Counted from the first letter of the stretch, positions 25,213 to 34,143 are shown. The stretch: DNA of 34,804 bases from Acetobacteraceae bacterium (GCA_003133065.1 PKZM01000076.1:43693-78496); one strand, 5' to 3'. Translations and numbers: made by a program. Notes: a model not told the origin generated them from the letters alone.

Positions 25213-25435
25213 CGAACAATTGAATGGGCGCGCCGGGCATCACGGTGCTGATGGCGTGCTTGTAGACAAGCTGGGTATGCCCATCCCGGCGCAACAGCAC
25301 GGAAAAATTATCGAACCAGGTAATGATGCCCTGCAGCTTCACGCCATTGATCAGGAAGACGGTGACCGGGGTTTTGGCCTTGCGCACGTGGTTCAGAAAC
25401 ACGTCCTGAACATTTTGCGATTTTTCTGTGGCCAC
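25154..25435 (-). CDS. hfq: Hfq, RNA chaperone
   Basis: 93 residues from a GTG with GAAGGG nine bases upstream. The Sm1 motif is [20 protein letters not shown] and continues in [20 protein letters not shown]. The Sm2 motif is [10 protein letters not shown]. Hfq forms a hexamer that pairs small RNAs with mRNAs. The C-terminal tail is short and acidic/glycine-rich. hflX follows, overlapping its 3' end, the usual alphaproteobacterial order. Confidence 0.96.
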   Translation of the reverse strand: MATEKSQNVQDVFLNHVRKAKTPVTVFLINGVKLQGIITWFDNFSVLLRRDGHTQLVYKHAISTVMPGAPIQLFDAGTQGVGAREGSSGDQDF

Positions 25436-25578
25436 GAAAGTTTGCCCTTCTTTGTTTGCGCCGGCCCTGCGTTGGTGCGGGCCGTATCCGCCTGGTGGCG
25501 CCGCTGCAAAGCGACGCCGTAGTGCCCTGCAAGCATCGTACCGCTCTTGCCGCAGTGCAGCAAAACGGTGTTAGCAGC

Positions 25579-25596
25579 TTACCACGGCGTGGTTAA
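25579..25596. other. Short inverted repeat at the end of the aminotransferase gene
   Basis: ACCACG-G-CGTGGT with a partial AT extension, overlapping the aminotransferase stop codon. Without a T-run it is a weak terminator candidate at best. It also lies about 145 bases upstream of hfq. Confidence 0.25.
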
Positions 25597-26471
25597 GGCG
25601 TCTTTGCGGATATGTTGCGCCCGGCCGTGATATGCCGGGCGAACACAGCGAACAGCGCACGGGCAACCGGGCCGGGCGTGCCATCGCCCACCGGCGCGCC
25701 GTCAAGCTGAACCACGGGTTTGACGAAGCTGCTCGCCGAGGTCACGAAAACTTCGCGGGCAGACCGCAGCTCATCGATCGAGAACGCGCTCTCCTCCATG
25801 CTGATGTCCGCGTCCGCCAGTTCGCCGATCAGCGCGGCGCGTGTGCAGCCGGGCAGGATGGCATGGCTCAATGGCCGGGTGCGAAGCGCGCCGGCTTCAT
25901 CGACGATCCATACGGAGGTGGAGGCGCCTTCGGTCACCATGCCGGCCGCATCGTACAGGATGGCTTCATTGGCCCCGCGCTCCCGCGCCGCCTGGCGGGC
26001 CAGCACGTTCGGCAGAAGTGCCACCGACTTGATGTCGCACCGGGCCCAACGCTGATCGGGCGCGGTGATGGCCGTATATGTCCAGGCATCGATGCCGGTG
26101 GGGAAGGGCGCCACCCCGCGCAGGGTGATCACCAGGCTCGGGCGCGTGCCCGCGGGCGGAAAGCCATGATCACGCCGCGCCACGCCCCGTGTCACCTGCA
26201 TATAGATCAGGCCGGTCCGGCGCCGGTTGCGGTTGATCATCTCATCCAGCACCGCCAACAGGGCAGGGCGGCCGAGCGGAGCCGCGATCCGCAATTCGCG
26301 CAGGCTGCGGTCGAGACGGTCCAGATGGAGGTCGCGATCGATCAGCCGGCCATCCTGAAGATAGACGACCTCATACACGCCATCGGCGAACTGGTAGCCG
26401 CGGTCCTCGATATGCACGCTGGCCAGCCGATGTGGCATATACCGGCCGTTCACATACGCTACCCGACTCAT
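25593..26471 (-). CDS. dat: D-amino-acid-transaminase-like PLP enzyme (fold type IV)
   Basis: 292 residues from the ATG at 26471, giving MSRVAYVNGRYMPHRLASVH. The open frame reaches to 26582, but the extra part covers a palindromic repeat. The enzyme is a fold-type IV aminotransferase. The start IEDRGYQFADGVYEVV is typical of the D-alanine transaminase branch. The PLP lysine is probably K148 (RCDIKSVALLPNVLA) and the ring-nitrogen Glu is E181 (MVTEGASTSVW). Branched-chain transaminase and aminodeoxychorismate lyase share the fold, so the substrate is inferred. It is transcribed towards hfq. Confidence 0.85.
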   Translation of the reverse strand: MSRVAYVNGRYMPHRLASVHIEDRGYQFADGVYEVVYLQDGRLIDRDLHLDRLDRSLRELRIAAPLGRPALLAVLDEMINRNRRRTGLIYMQVTRGVARRDHGFPPAGTRPSLVITLRGVAPFPTGIDAWTYTAITAPDQRWARCDIKSVALLPNVLARQAARERGANEAILYDAAGMVTEGASTSVWIVDEAGALRTRPLSHAILPGCTRAALIGELADADISMEESAFSIDELRSAREVFVTSASSFVKPVVQLDGAPVGDGTPGPVARALFAVFARHITAGRNISAKTP

Positions 26472-26487
26472 GACAGTCCTTGTCCCT

Positions 26488-26600
26488 AGAGCATCATCCG
26501 ACCACATGGGGTCACCTGTCGGATAAAGATGCTCGTCAAAACAAATAGCTAGAGCATTTTCCGACCGGCTCACCTGAGTCAAAACGATCGGAAATGCTCT
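26488..26600. repeat. Pair of palindromic intergenic repeats (AGAGCATnnTCCGAC type)
   Basis: Two imperfect hairpins in tandem. Hairpin 1 (26489-26534) pairs GAGCATCATCCGAC with GTCGGAT-AAA-GATGCTC. Hairpin 2 (26551-26600) pairs AGAGCATTTTCCGA with TCGGAAATGCTCT. The sequence type is common between genes in other alphaproteobacteria. It lies between the DUF4167 stop and the aminotransferase start. Confidence 0.8.
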
Positions 26601-26653
26601 GGCGCCCGGTCGGGGTGCCCGATCCGGTCCGGATCCAAGCGGGCCTCGGCTGC

Positions 26654-27187
26654 CTAACGCCCGGCATCCTCGAGCGCGGCGTCCAGGCCAGGCTGGTCGC
26701 CATAGCCCGGCGCCGGCCCGTTTGCCATCGGCTGCTGAGCCTCTTCAGACTCCGCCTGGTCGCGGTCGCGCCGCTGGCCGTTCTGCCCGTGGCCGCCTTG
26801 CTGCCCCCCTTGCTGCCCCCCTTGCTGCCCCCCTTGCTGAGAGTATTGCGGGTTCTGCCCCTGATACTGCCCGTTCTGGTGGCCCTGGCCGTTCTGCTGA
26901 GAGGCCTGGTTGATGGCGTTGAGGATACGGAAATAATGCTCCGCATACTGGAAATAGCTCTCCGCCATCACCCGGTCGCCCGAGCCGGTCGCATCGCGCC
27001 CGAGCTGAAGATATTTCTCGAACAGCTGCTGGGCGGTACCGCGGATACGCAGATCCGGGCCGCTGCTGTCGAAAACATGGTTTCTGTTGAGCGGGATATT
27101 TCCGCCATATTGCCGGGGGCTTCCGCCGCCACCACCGCCGCCGCCACCATTGCGGTGGGCACGTCCGCGCATGCGTTTCATGTTCAT
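26654..27187 (-). CDS. DUF4167 domain-containing protein
   Basis: 177 residues from the ATG at 27187 (a second Met two codons on). The basic start, MNMKRMRGRAHRNGGGGGGG, leads to the conserved core SGPDLRIRGTAQQLFEKYLQ and ESYFQYAEHYFRILNAI. The core is helical and typical of this alphaproteobacterial family, whose function is unknown. The C-terminal half is low complexity, Gln/Gly/Asn-rich, with a GGQQ repeat encoded by a 12-base tandem repeat. The basic RGG-like start suggests RNA or ribosome binding, which is inference. The 298 bases between it and prmC show no gene. Confidence 0.85.
   Translation of the reverse strand: MNMKRMRGRAHRNGGGGGGGGGSPRQYGGNIPLNRNHVFDSSGPDLRIRGTAQQLFEKYLQLGRDATGSGDRVMAESYFQYAEHYFRILNAINQASQQNGQGHQNGQYQGQNPQYSQQGGQQGGQQGGQQGGHGQNGQRRDRDQAESEEAQQPMANGPAPGYGDQPGLDAALEDAGR
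26796..26839. repeat. 12-base tandem repeat CCTTGCTGCCCC, about 3.7 copies
   Basis: Perfect in-frame copies begin at 26796, 26808, 26820 and 26832 (the last is partial). They encode the GGQQ repeats in the DUF4167 protein. Copy number is likely to vary between strains. Confidence 0.85.
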
Positions 27188-27485
27188 CCGATTGCCAAAA
27201 TTGCTTCCCTGTTCGAAGCGCCCCGCCCTCTGTGAGGCAGCCCGGCCGGCCATGGCCAAAAGATGCCACACCGTGAGCCGCCACCAGCAAGGAAGGCCTG
27301 CGTCGAGTTTCCTCGCCATAAGGTTGGCGGGCTGCCGCGCCGCGCCCGCCGCCATGGCAGGCATATCCGCAGCGAGTCCGTAGCCATGGCAAGTTAAAAT
27401 CGCCTCACCGGACCCGCTGTCGACGGCGCAGACGGACCCTAGCCGTAGCTTGCCCTGCTGCCAAACGATTTTTTTGGCCCGGCCA

Positions 27486-28328
27486 TCACCCGCCGCGCGC
27501 CGCGCGCGCGATCAGGGCCCTGGGTATGCCCGCCAGATCCCCCTGCGTGCCCATATGCGTCAGTCCCGCGTCGATGGCCAGGGCGGCCACCGCCTCCGCC
27601 TGGCCTTGCCCCAACTCCAGCACCGCCACGCCATGCGGCGCCAGCAAGGCTGGTATCTGCCGCAACACGGCACGATACGCATCCAATCCGTCCGCCCCGC
27701 CGGCGAGCGCCCTGACCGGCTCGTAACACCGCACCTCCGGCATCAGGGCGGCCAAGTCGCCTTCCCGGATGTAGGGGGGGTTGCAGAGAACCAGGTCAAA
27801 GCGGCCGCCAATGGAAGATGCCCAGTCGGCAGCCGCAAACGCGGCGCGGTGCGCCAGGCCGCTTGCATGCGCGTTCTGCGCGGCCAGACGCGCGGCGCCG
27901 GGCGAGATGTCGATGCCGACGCCGAAGGCCCCGGGGAACTCGCTCAGGGCTGCCAGCAGCAGGCACCCGGTGCCGGTGCCCAGGTCCAGCACACGCCTGA
28001 CAGCGGACCGATCGGGAAAACGGCCGATCGCCGCCGCGATGAGCGTCTCGCTATCGGGGCGGGGGATCAGCGTATCGGGGGAAACGGCGATATCCAGCGT
28101 CCAGAACCCGCGCTGGCCGGTGATGAAGGCCAGCGGCTCCCGCAGCACCCGGCGCGCGACCAGGGCGCCCAGGGCCGCCGCATCGATATCCATATCCGCG
28201 GGCAGCAGGCCGCCCGCCCGCACGCCGAGCACATGGGCGGCCAGCAAACGCGCTTCCCGCCGCGGCGCCTCCACGCCAGCCGCACCCAGCGACCGCGCGG
28301 CATCATCGATGGCGGCGCCCAGCCTCAT
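27486..28328 (-). CDS. prmC: PrmC, release-factor glutamine methyltransferase
   Basis: 280 residues from the ATG at 28328, with GAGGAG five bases upstream; a GTG two codons earlier lies inside that site. PrmC methylates the GGQ glutamine of peptide release factors. The N-terminal helical domain is followed by the SAM-binding motif LDLGTGTGCLLLA and the catalytic NPPY in LVLCNPPYIREGD. prfA usually precedes prmC, but here the upstream neighbour is a divergent gene of unknown function. The DUF4167 gene follows, as expected for the group. Confidence 0.93.
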   Translation of the reverse strand: MRLGAAIDDAARSLGAAGVEAPRREARLLAAHVLGVRAGGLLPADMDIDAAALGALVARRVLREPLAFITGQRGFWTLDIAVSPDTLIPRPDSETLIAAAIGRFPDRSAVRRVLDLGTGTGCLLLAALSEFPGAFGVGIDISPGAARLAAQNAHASGLAHRAAFAAADWASSIGGRFDLVLCNPPYIREGDLAALMPEVRCYEPVRALAGGADGLDAYRAVLRQIPALLAPHGVAVLELGQGQAEAVAALAIDAGLTHMGTQGDLAGIPRALIARAARGG

Positions 28329-28406
28329 GGCCACTCCTCACAACGCCCCATCTGCCCAACACCCGATCTTCGGCTATGCTGCCTTATACGTCACGGACCC
28401 CATCTG

Positions 28407-28850
28407 ATGCGTCATCTCGCCCCATTGCTGTTTTGCCTCGCAAGCGCGCCCGCCGCCGCGTCGGCCGGCACGATCACCTTCCATATCTCCGACGAAACCG
28501 ACCCGGCGGAGGTGACGGAGGCGACAACCGTATTCATCAACGGCCAGCTCGTGGCGCATTTCGAGCTCAGCGCCGCCCATCCCTTCGCCGAGGTGGCAGT
28601 CACGGTACCGGAAGCCAAAAACTACGAATATGCGCTGTGCGGCCGAATCACCATCCGGGCGGCAGATGGGCATAGCGAAACGCATGTGCTGGATGATGGG
28701 GCGACCCTGCCCAACCCCGCGGGGCGCCATCTGGAGGCACTGGCGGCGGATGGGTTCACCACGTTCTTCCTGGGGGAGCGTACTGGCGGGCCCGCGGCGT
28801 CGCCGGTGGATCTTCATAAGACGAACGTGTGTAGTATTCCGATATCGTAA
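28407..28850 (+). CDS. Exported protein of unknown function
   Basis: 147 residues with a clear signal peptide (MRHLAPLLFCLASAPAAASA, cleavage before Gly21 likely). The mature part looks like a small beta-rich domain (TITFHISDETDPAEVTEATT, then FINGQLVAHFELS). It has three cysteines in all, two of them in the mature part (ALCGRI and NVCSIP), which could form a disulphide. I do not recognise the family. It is divergent from prmC and its stop is followed by the composite hairpin repeat. Confidence 0.7.
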   Translation: MRHLAPLLFCLASAPAAASAGTITFHISDETDPAEVTEATTVFINGQLVAHFELSAAHPFAEVAVTVPEAKNYEYALCGRITIRAADGHSETHVLDDGATLPNPAGRHLEALAADGFTTFFLGERTGGPAASPVDLHKTNVCSIPIS

Positions 28851-28862
28851 GGAAGGAAGAGT

Positions 28863-28973
28863 CTTCTTTTTTGACAAAAAGAAGCAAAAAACTTTCAATA
28901 CTGGCGTACGCTGCCGGCGAGGCGCGCACCAACAGGCAAAAGTTTCTTGCTTCTTTTTTTCAAAAAAGAAGAG
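28863..28973. repeat. Composite hairpin repeat, copies 10a and 10b around a GC-rich core
   Basis: An inverted copy (28863-28895) and a direct copy (28938-28973) flank a core. The core segment 28908-28931 matches 14155-14178 at 23 of 24 bases. It lies between two convergent genes. Confidence 0.82.
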
Positions 28974-28979
28974 CCTTGC

Positions 28980-29369
28980 TTACTCCGGCTGATGCATCAC
29001 CTTCGCCGGATCCTCCCCATATGGCGGCGCATAAATCACCAGCATCTTGATCCGTTCCGTCAGCACCTTGATGGAATGAAACACGCGGGCCGGAAAAAAC
29101 ATCATGTCGCCCGGCTTGATGTGATGGTCCACGCCATCGATACCGGCGATGGCCTCACCCTCCAGAACATACACTGCCTGCTCCAGGTCCGGATGCGCGT
29201 GCGGCGGCGATCCCTCGTGCCGCTCGATGTCGCCGAGCGCGATCTCCATGTATTTCGCGCCATTCACCTTCGGCCCGACCAGCCGGTAGTTCTTGGTGCC
29301 CGTGTGGTTGGCCGGGCTATAGGCTTCCTGCTCCTCGGCCCTGATGACATAGGGCGATTTCGTGGTCAT
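28980..29369 (-). CDS. Cupin-domain protein
   Basis: 129 residues from the ATG at 29369, which overlaps the amidohydrolase stop in ATGA. It is a single conserved cupin barrel. The metal-site residues are H57 and H59 (SPPHAHPDLEQ), E63 and H98 (FFPARVFHSI), and GDMMFFP is the second cupin motif. This pattern fits a small metal-binding dioxygenase, isomerase or sugar-binding-like protein; the sequence does not choose between them. Coupling to the amidohydrolase suggests action on the same compound or pathway. Confidence 0.85.
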   Translation of the reverse strand: MTTKSPYVIRAEEQEAYSPANHTGTKNYRLVGPKVNGAKYMEIALGDIERHEGSPPHAHPDLEQAVYVLEGEAIAGIDGVDHHIKPGDMMFFPARVFHSIKVLTERIKMLVIYAPPYGEDPAKVMHQPE

Positions 29370-30277
29370 GCCTGAACTTCCTTCTCTGCGCGCATGCGAG
29401 CGCCCGCCGCCTCGGCCGCGGCCACGGCCGATTCCAGCTTGAGGATGCGCACCGCGTTCCGGTGAAACAGTTTTTCGATGATGGCGGGCTTGAACCCCTC
29501 CATCTGCCACTCGTCGCAGCATTGGCCGGGGCTCCAGCCGGGATAGTCGGATCCGAAAAGCACTTTGTCCTGCAAGCGGCGTTGCATATCGTGCTTCAGG
29601 GCCGCCGGCACGTATTTGGGTCCCCAGCCGGAAATATCGATCGATACGTTGCGCTTGTGCAAGGCAACCGCGATCAGCTCCTCCGTCCATGGCCAGCCGG
29701 GATGCGCCGCGATGATGTTCAGCTTGGGAAAGTCCGCGGCCACATCATCGATGTTAGGGATCGGCCGCGCGTGCCCCAGCTTGAAGCCAAGCCCGCCCGG
29801 CTCGCCCGCGCCGATGGCTGTGGTGCCGCAATGGATCAGCACCGGCGCGCCGAGAGACTGCAACAGATCCCAGATCGGATAGAACTGCCTGTCGTTGGGC
29901 GAAAACCCCTGCACCGGCGGCTGATATTTGATGCCCACAAGCCCCAGATGCTTGATCGCGTGCTCGATCTCTTCCAGGCCCTTGCGGCCGCGCCAGGGAT
30001 CCACCATGCCCCAGCCGGGCAGGAACACATCGGGATAGGTGCGGCAGAGTTCAGCCAGCGTATCGTTGGCATAAACCCCGCCGGCTGCACCGTGTTCGGC
30101 GTCCCAGGCAATGGGCAACGCCAGCACATCGTCGCGCCGGAAATCCTCGGCAATCTGGCTATCCGGCCGCGCATCGAACTTGCCCGCGAACATGCGCTGG
30201 GCCGCCGGCATGAAGGGCAGGCTCGCCTCCACATAGGCCGGGTTCATCGGATGGACATGCACATCTATGGCGCGCAC
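29366..30277 (-). CDS. Amidohydrolase-2 family metal-dependent hydrolase or decarboxylase
   Basis: 303 residues from the GTG at 30277, which has a strong GGAGG seven bases upstream. It is a TIM-barrel enzyme of the amidohydrolase_2 group, which includes ACMSD and gamma-resorcylate decarboxylase. Metal ligands are D5-x-H7-x-H9 (IDVHVHP), then VLIHCGTTAIG, IIAAHPGWPW and FGSDYPGW. The reaction may be hydrolysis or non-oxidative decarboxylation of an aromatic or lactone-type substrate; the sequence does not decide. Its start overlaps the GTPase gene by 13 bases and its end overlaps the cupin gene. Confidence 0.88.
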   Translation of the reverse strand: MRAIDVHVHPMNPAYVEASLPFMPAAQRMFAGKFDARPDSQIAEDFRRDDVLALPIAWDAEHGAAGGVYANDTLAELCRTYPDVFLPGWGMVDPWRGRKGLEEIEHAIKHLGLVGIKYQPPVQGFSPNDRQFYPIWDLLQSLGAPVLIHCGTTAIGAGEPGGLGFKLGHARPIPNIDDVAADFPKLNIIAAHPGWPWTEELIAVALHKRNVSIDISGWGPKYVPAALKHDMQRRLQDKVLFGSDYPGWSPGQCCDEWQMEGFKPAIIEKLFHRNAVRILKLESAVAAAEAAGARMRAEKEVQA

Positions 30278-31305
30278 AGAACCGCCTCCTGGGCCAGCAT
30301 CGCGGGCAGACTCGCCAGCCAGTCCCGCGCGATCGCGCCCGTATCGCCGCCCTCCAGGATCAGTACCAGGCGCGAGCGATGATCCTGATCCGGCCACGCC
30401 TTCAGGCAAACCGGGGCATGCAGCACGTGCTGAACCCCCTGCACCACCACCGGACCGGCTGCCTCCGCGCAGTTCAGCACACCCTTGATCCGCAGCAGCC
30501 GGCTGGCATTGGCGACGCGCACCTCCCGCAGCCACGCCTCCACCGCACGCCAGCGCAGTTTCTGGTGCGCCACCAGCGATACCGAGACCGTGCGCTCCGC
30601 ATGGTGATGCGCATGCGCCACGGGCGCAACCTCCGCCACCAGAAGCTCGTCGCTGAGCGCTGCGGGATCCACAAACCCGGCCGGCAGCACCGCGGCCGCA
30701 TCCACCGCGCCGTGCCGGACCTCAAAAATCTCGGCCGCCGGGTTGATGTGGCGCAGCACATCGCGAAGACGGCCGGCACTGCCATCCTCCGCGAGATCGC
30801 CCTTGGTGATCACCAGCCGATCCGCCAGCGCCACCTGCCGCCGCGTTTCCCCATGGCGCGCGATCTGCGCCTCGGCGAACACCGCATCCACGGTGGTGAT
30901 GATCGCTTCCAGCCGCAGCACCGCGGCCAGCACCGGATTGCGCAGGATGGCCTGCGCGATCGGCCCGGGATCGGCCAGGCCCGAGGGTTCCACGATCAGC
31001 CGTTTGAACGCCGGCAGATCGCCGTTCTGCCGGCGCGAGAAGATGCGCATCACCGCATCCTCCATATCGCCGGAAAGGTTGCAGCACAGGCAGCCATTTG
31101 CCATCACCACGGTGCTATCGCCATCATGCTCGATCAGCAGTTGATCCAGCGGGATTTCACCGAATTCGTTGATGGCGACAGCCGTCTCCGCAAGGCGCGG
31201 ATCGCGCAGCAGGGCGTTCACCAGCGTTGTCTTGCCGCTGCCGAGAAAGCCGCTCAGCAGCACCACCGGCAGCCGCGCCCGGTCGCGCGCCTGATCAAGA
31301 AACAC
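30265..31305 (-). CDS. CobW/COG0523 family GTPase, metallochaperone-like
   Basis: 346 residues from the GTG at 31305, with GGAGG five bases upstream. The P-loop is GFLGSGKTTLVNALL (GSGKT at 22-26). The metal motif is C72-x-C74-C75 (NGCLCCNL) and the base-recognition motif is TKGD (167-170). A histidine cluster, HAHHHAE (H231, H233-H235), follows, as in metal-inserting members of the family. The C-terminal CobW_C domain ends the protein. It overlaps both the MFS gene (11 bases) and the amidohydrolase gene (13 bases). I infer that it delivers Zn, Fe or Co to the amidohydrolase. Confidence 0.9.
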   Translation of the reverse strand: MFLDQARDRARLPVVLLSGFLGSGKTTLVNALLRDPRLAETAVAINEFGEIPLDQLLIEHDGDSTVVMANGCLCCNLSGDMEDAVMRIFSRRQNGDLPAFKRLIVEPSGLADPGPIAQAILRNPVLAAVLRLEAIITTVDAVFAEAQIARHGETRRQVALADRLVITKGDLAEDGSAGRLRDVLRHINPAAEIFEVRHGAVDAAAVLPAGFVDPAALSDELLVAEVAPVAHAHHHAERTVSVSLVAHQKLRWRAVEAWLREVRVANASRLLRIKGVLNCAEAAGPVVVQGVQHVLHAPVCLKAWPDQDHRSRLVLILEGGDTGAIARDWLASLPAMLAQEAVLCAP

Positions 31306-32620
31306 CGGCCGCCTCCGCGGGCACGGCGCGCGGGCGCAGCGCGTAGAAAGCAGCCCCCGCCAGGATCGCCAGCACCGCGATCGCGCCCAGCCCCAGGCGG
31401 AAATCGCCTGTGGCATCCTTGATCCGCCCGATGAACCAGGGCGAGACGATGCCGCCCGTGACCCCCAGCGCGCTGATCGCAGCGATGCCGCCCGCCGCAG
31501 CCCCCCCGGTCAGAAACGTGCCAGGGATCGACCAGAACGGCGTGGTGAACGCCAGCGTGTTCGCGAACGCCACCGATATCAGCGCCACCCGCACCGTGGG
31601 ATCGGCCACCAGCACGGAGCCCAGCAGAGCGAGGCCCGCCACCGCATTGGGCAGCGCCGCATGGCCATAGCGTTCGCCATGCTTGTCCGAATGACGGGAC
31701 CACCAGATCAGCGCCACCAGCGCCAGAACACTCGGGATGGCGACCACGAAGCCAGTCTGCCCCACGGTCAGCCCGAACCCCTTCACGATCTGCGGCAGAA
31801 AGAAGGTGATGCTGTTCAGCACGCAGACATTGCTGAAATACAGCGCAGCCAGCAGCAGCACGCGCGGATTGGTCAGGCCGTTCAGGATGGAATACGTTCC
31901 GGCCCCATCCACCGCCGCCCGTTCACGCGCCAATTGCGCGATCAGCCACGCGCGTTCGGCCGCCGGCATCCACGTCGCTTGGGCCGGCCCGTCTTGCAGC
32001 CAGAATGCCACCATCGGCGCGAGCACAAAGGCCGGGGCCGCTTCAATCAGATACAGCCACTGCCAGCCTTGCAGGCCGCCCAGCCCGTTCAGCCCCAGCA
32101 ATTGGCCCGAAAGCGGCGCGCCGATAATGCCGCTGACGGGGATGGCCGCGATGAAGATGCCCAGGATGCGCGCGCGATAGGCGGCCGGAAACCACAGCGT
32201 CAGGAAGAACAGCACACCCGGATAGAACCCGGCCTCCGCCGCGCCCAGCAGCAGCCGCACCACGTAAAAACTCGTCTGCCCGCCAACAAACGCCATGGCG
32301 CCGGCGCATAGGCCCAGCGTCACCATGATCCGTGCCAGCCAGCGTGTGGCCCCCACACGATGCAGCATCAGGTTGGACGGCACCTCGCACAGACAGTAGG
32401 TGACGAAAAACAGCCCCGCCCCCAGCCCATAGGCCGCACTCGTCAGCCCCAGCGCCTTGTTCATCTGCAAGGCGGCAAAACTCAGATTCACCCGATCGAG
32501 ATAGGTGATGAAATAGCACAGGATCAGCACAGGGATAAGCCGCCACGCCGTACGCCGTATCGCCGACCGGCCCACATCATGCGCGGAAACAGGTTGTGCG
32601 ATCTCGACCTGCATGGCCAT
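31295..32620 (-). CDS. MFS transporter, anion:cation symporter (ACS) type
   Basis: 441 residues from the ATG at 32620, with GGAGGAAAG upstream. It has about twelve membrane helices. The stretch LIPVLILCYFITYLDRVNLS (helix 1) and the loop after helix 4, RLLLGAAEAGFYPGV, are hallmarks of the ACS group that imports organic anions such as tartrate, phthalate or hydroxyphenyl acids. It is the first gene of the leftward catabolic operon and probably imports the substrate. The specific compound cannot be read from sequence. Confidence 0.9.
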   Translation of the reverse strand: MAMQVEIAQPVSAHDVGRSAIRRTAWRLIPVLILCYFITYLDRVNLSFAALQMNKALGLTSAAYGLGAGLFFVTYCLCEVPSNLMLHRVGATRWLARIMVTLGLCAGAMAFVGGQTSFYVVRLLLGAAEAGFYPGVLFFLTLWFPAAYRARILGIFIAAIPVSGIIGAPLSGQLLGLNGLGGLQGWQWLYLIEAAPAFVLAPMVAFWLQDGPAQATWMPAAERAWLIAQLARERAAVDGAGTYSILNGLTNPRVLLLAALYFSNVCVLNSITFFLPQIVKGFGLTVGQTGFVVAIPSVLALVALIWWSRHSDKHGERYGHAALPNAVAGLALLGSVLVADPTVRVALISVAFANTLAFTTPFWSIPGTFLTGGAAAGGIAAISALGVTGGIVSPWFIGRIKDATGDFRLGLGAIAVLAILAGAAFYALRPRAVPAEAAGVS

Positions 32621-32932
32621 GCTCGTCTCTTTCCTCCGTGCCGGCGCGTCATCGCGCTCTTGCTGGACTCTCGCAACCACCGACTCGGTACGCACCGGAG
32701 GCGGGCAGCAATCTCGCCTGGGCGAAAAGATTTTCGCCATTGCGACAGAGCATGTTTGCCTGGGGGCGTCAAGCCGCGCGGCTTCCCGGAATTGGCCGTC
32801 AGATCCCGCAAACAGGCGCAGCCCAGGCCTTTATTCCCACGGAGTTATACGCTATGGTGAAACTATCTTCGCATCAGCGAAAAAGTAAAATCAAAACCGC
32901 ACGCCCGAGCATGCGGATAAAGGGAAACAGAC
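32621..32932. other. Divergent intergenic region with a short palindrome
   Basis: 312 bases between the MFS operon and the CoA-transferase gene. It should hold both promoters. TTCGC-ATCA-GCGAA (32868-32881) is a perfect five-base-pair palindrome about 50 bases upstream of the CoA-transferase start and could be an operator. No regulator gene adjoins it, and I see no gene. Confidence 0.4.
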
Positions 32933-34129
32933 ATGTCTAGCCCGTCCAGTTCACCACCCCCCGGGCAGGCCGTATGGGGCACGCAGTCGCCGCCGCCCAC
33001 CGGGCCGTTGAGCGGCGTGCGGGTGCTGGACCTGACCACCGTGGTGATGGGCCCCTCCGCCACGCAAATGCTCGGCGACATGGGAGCCGATGTGATCAAG
33101 GTGGAAACCGCCGCCGGCGACAATATGCGCTGGATCGGGCCGTGGCGCCATGAGGGGATGGGCCCGCTGTTTCTACAGGCCAACCGAAACAAGCGCAGCA
33201 TCGTGCTGGATCTGAAATCGCCGCAGGGCAAGGCCTATGCGCTGAGCCTGGCGCGCGAGGCCGATGTGCTGGTCTCCAACGTACGGCCGCAGGGGTTGCA
33301 GCGGCGCGGGCTGGATTACGACACGCTGAAAGGCGTGAACCCCGCGCTGATCTATTGCGCGGCCGTGGGCTACGGCTCGGGCGGCCCCAATACCGGCCGC
33401 GCGGTATATGACGACCTGATGCAGGCGGCTTCCGGCATTGCCGGGCTGTTCCAGCGCGTGGATGGCGCCCCGCGCTACGCACCCATCAATCTCTGCGACC
33501 GCACGGTGGGGCTGTATGCCGTGATTGCCGTCACCTCCGCGCTGTATCACCGCGCCCGCACCGGGCAGGGGCAGATGATCGAGGTGCCGATGTTCGAAAC
33601 GATGGCGCAGTTCGTTCTGGCCGATCATTCCGGCGGCGGCGCGTTTGTACCGCCGCAGGGCGACATGGGCTATAAACGCCTCCTCTCACGCACGCGCGGG
33701 CCGTATGCCACGGCGGACGGATATCTGGCACTGGTAGTCTACACGGACCGGCACTGGCGCGATTTTGCGGTGCTGATCGGCGAGCCGGATTTGATGCGCA
33801 CCGATCCGCGCTTCGCCACCCAGGAAAGCCGCACGCAGAACGCCGAGGCGATCGGCGCCAAGCTTGCCGCGCATCTTCTTGCCCGCGGCAACGCGGAATG
33901 GCTGGAGGTGCTGCATGGCGTGGACATTCCCGCCTGCCCGGTGAACGCGGTTGAGGATCTCTACGAGGACCCGCATCTGAAAGCCGTCGGCTTCTTCCAG
34001 GACACCGAGCACCCCACCGAGGGCACGCTGAAAGTCAGCCGCTTCCCCATCCAATTCTCCGCCACCCCCGCAAACCTCCAGCGCCTCGCGCCCACATTGG
34101 GAGAACATAACGACACGGTGCTGACATGA
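32933..34129 (+). CDS. Family III (CaiB/BaiF) CoA-transferase
   Basis: 398 residues from the ATG at 32933, with AGGGA upstream. The fold is that of formyl-CoA transferase. Conserved segments are VLDLTTVVMGPSATQMLGDM, GADVIKVE, NRNKRSIVLDLKSPQGK and VYDDLMQAASG (159-169), where the catalytic aspartate is probably D160. These enzymes move CoA between a CoA ester and a free carboxylic acid. Neighbours suggest activation of the acid supplied by the divergent operon, with an enoyl-CoA hydratase downstream. Confidence 0.92.
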   Translation: MSSPSSSPPPGQAVWGTQSPPPTGPLSGVRVLDLTTVVMGPSATQMLGDMGADVIKVETAAGDNMRWIGPWRHEGMGPLFLQANRNKRSIVLDLKSPQGKAYALSLAREADVLVSNVRPQGLQRRGLDYDTLKGVNPALIYCAAVGYGSGGPNTGRAVYDDLMQAASGIAGLFQRVDGAPRYAPINLCDRTVGLYAVIAVTSALYHRARTGQGQMIEVPMFETMAQFVLADHSGGGAFVPPQGDMGYKRLLSRTRGPYATADGYLALVVYTDRHWRDFAVLIGEPDLMRTDPRFATQESRTQNAEAIGAKLAAHLLARGNAEWLEVLHGVDIPACPVNAVEDLYEDPHLKAVGFFQDTEHPTEGTLKVSRFPIQFSATPANLQRLAPTLGEHNDTVLT

Positions 34130-34143
34130 CGGCACCCACAGGT

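Noticed and set aside
23863-25251. 462-codon rightward open frame opposite hflX
   Set aside because: Antisense to hflX, with no recognisable domain.
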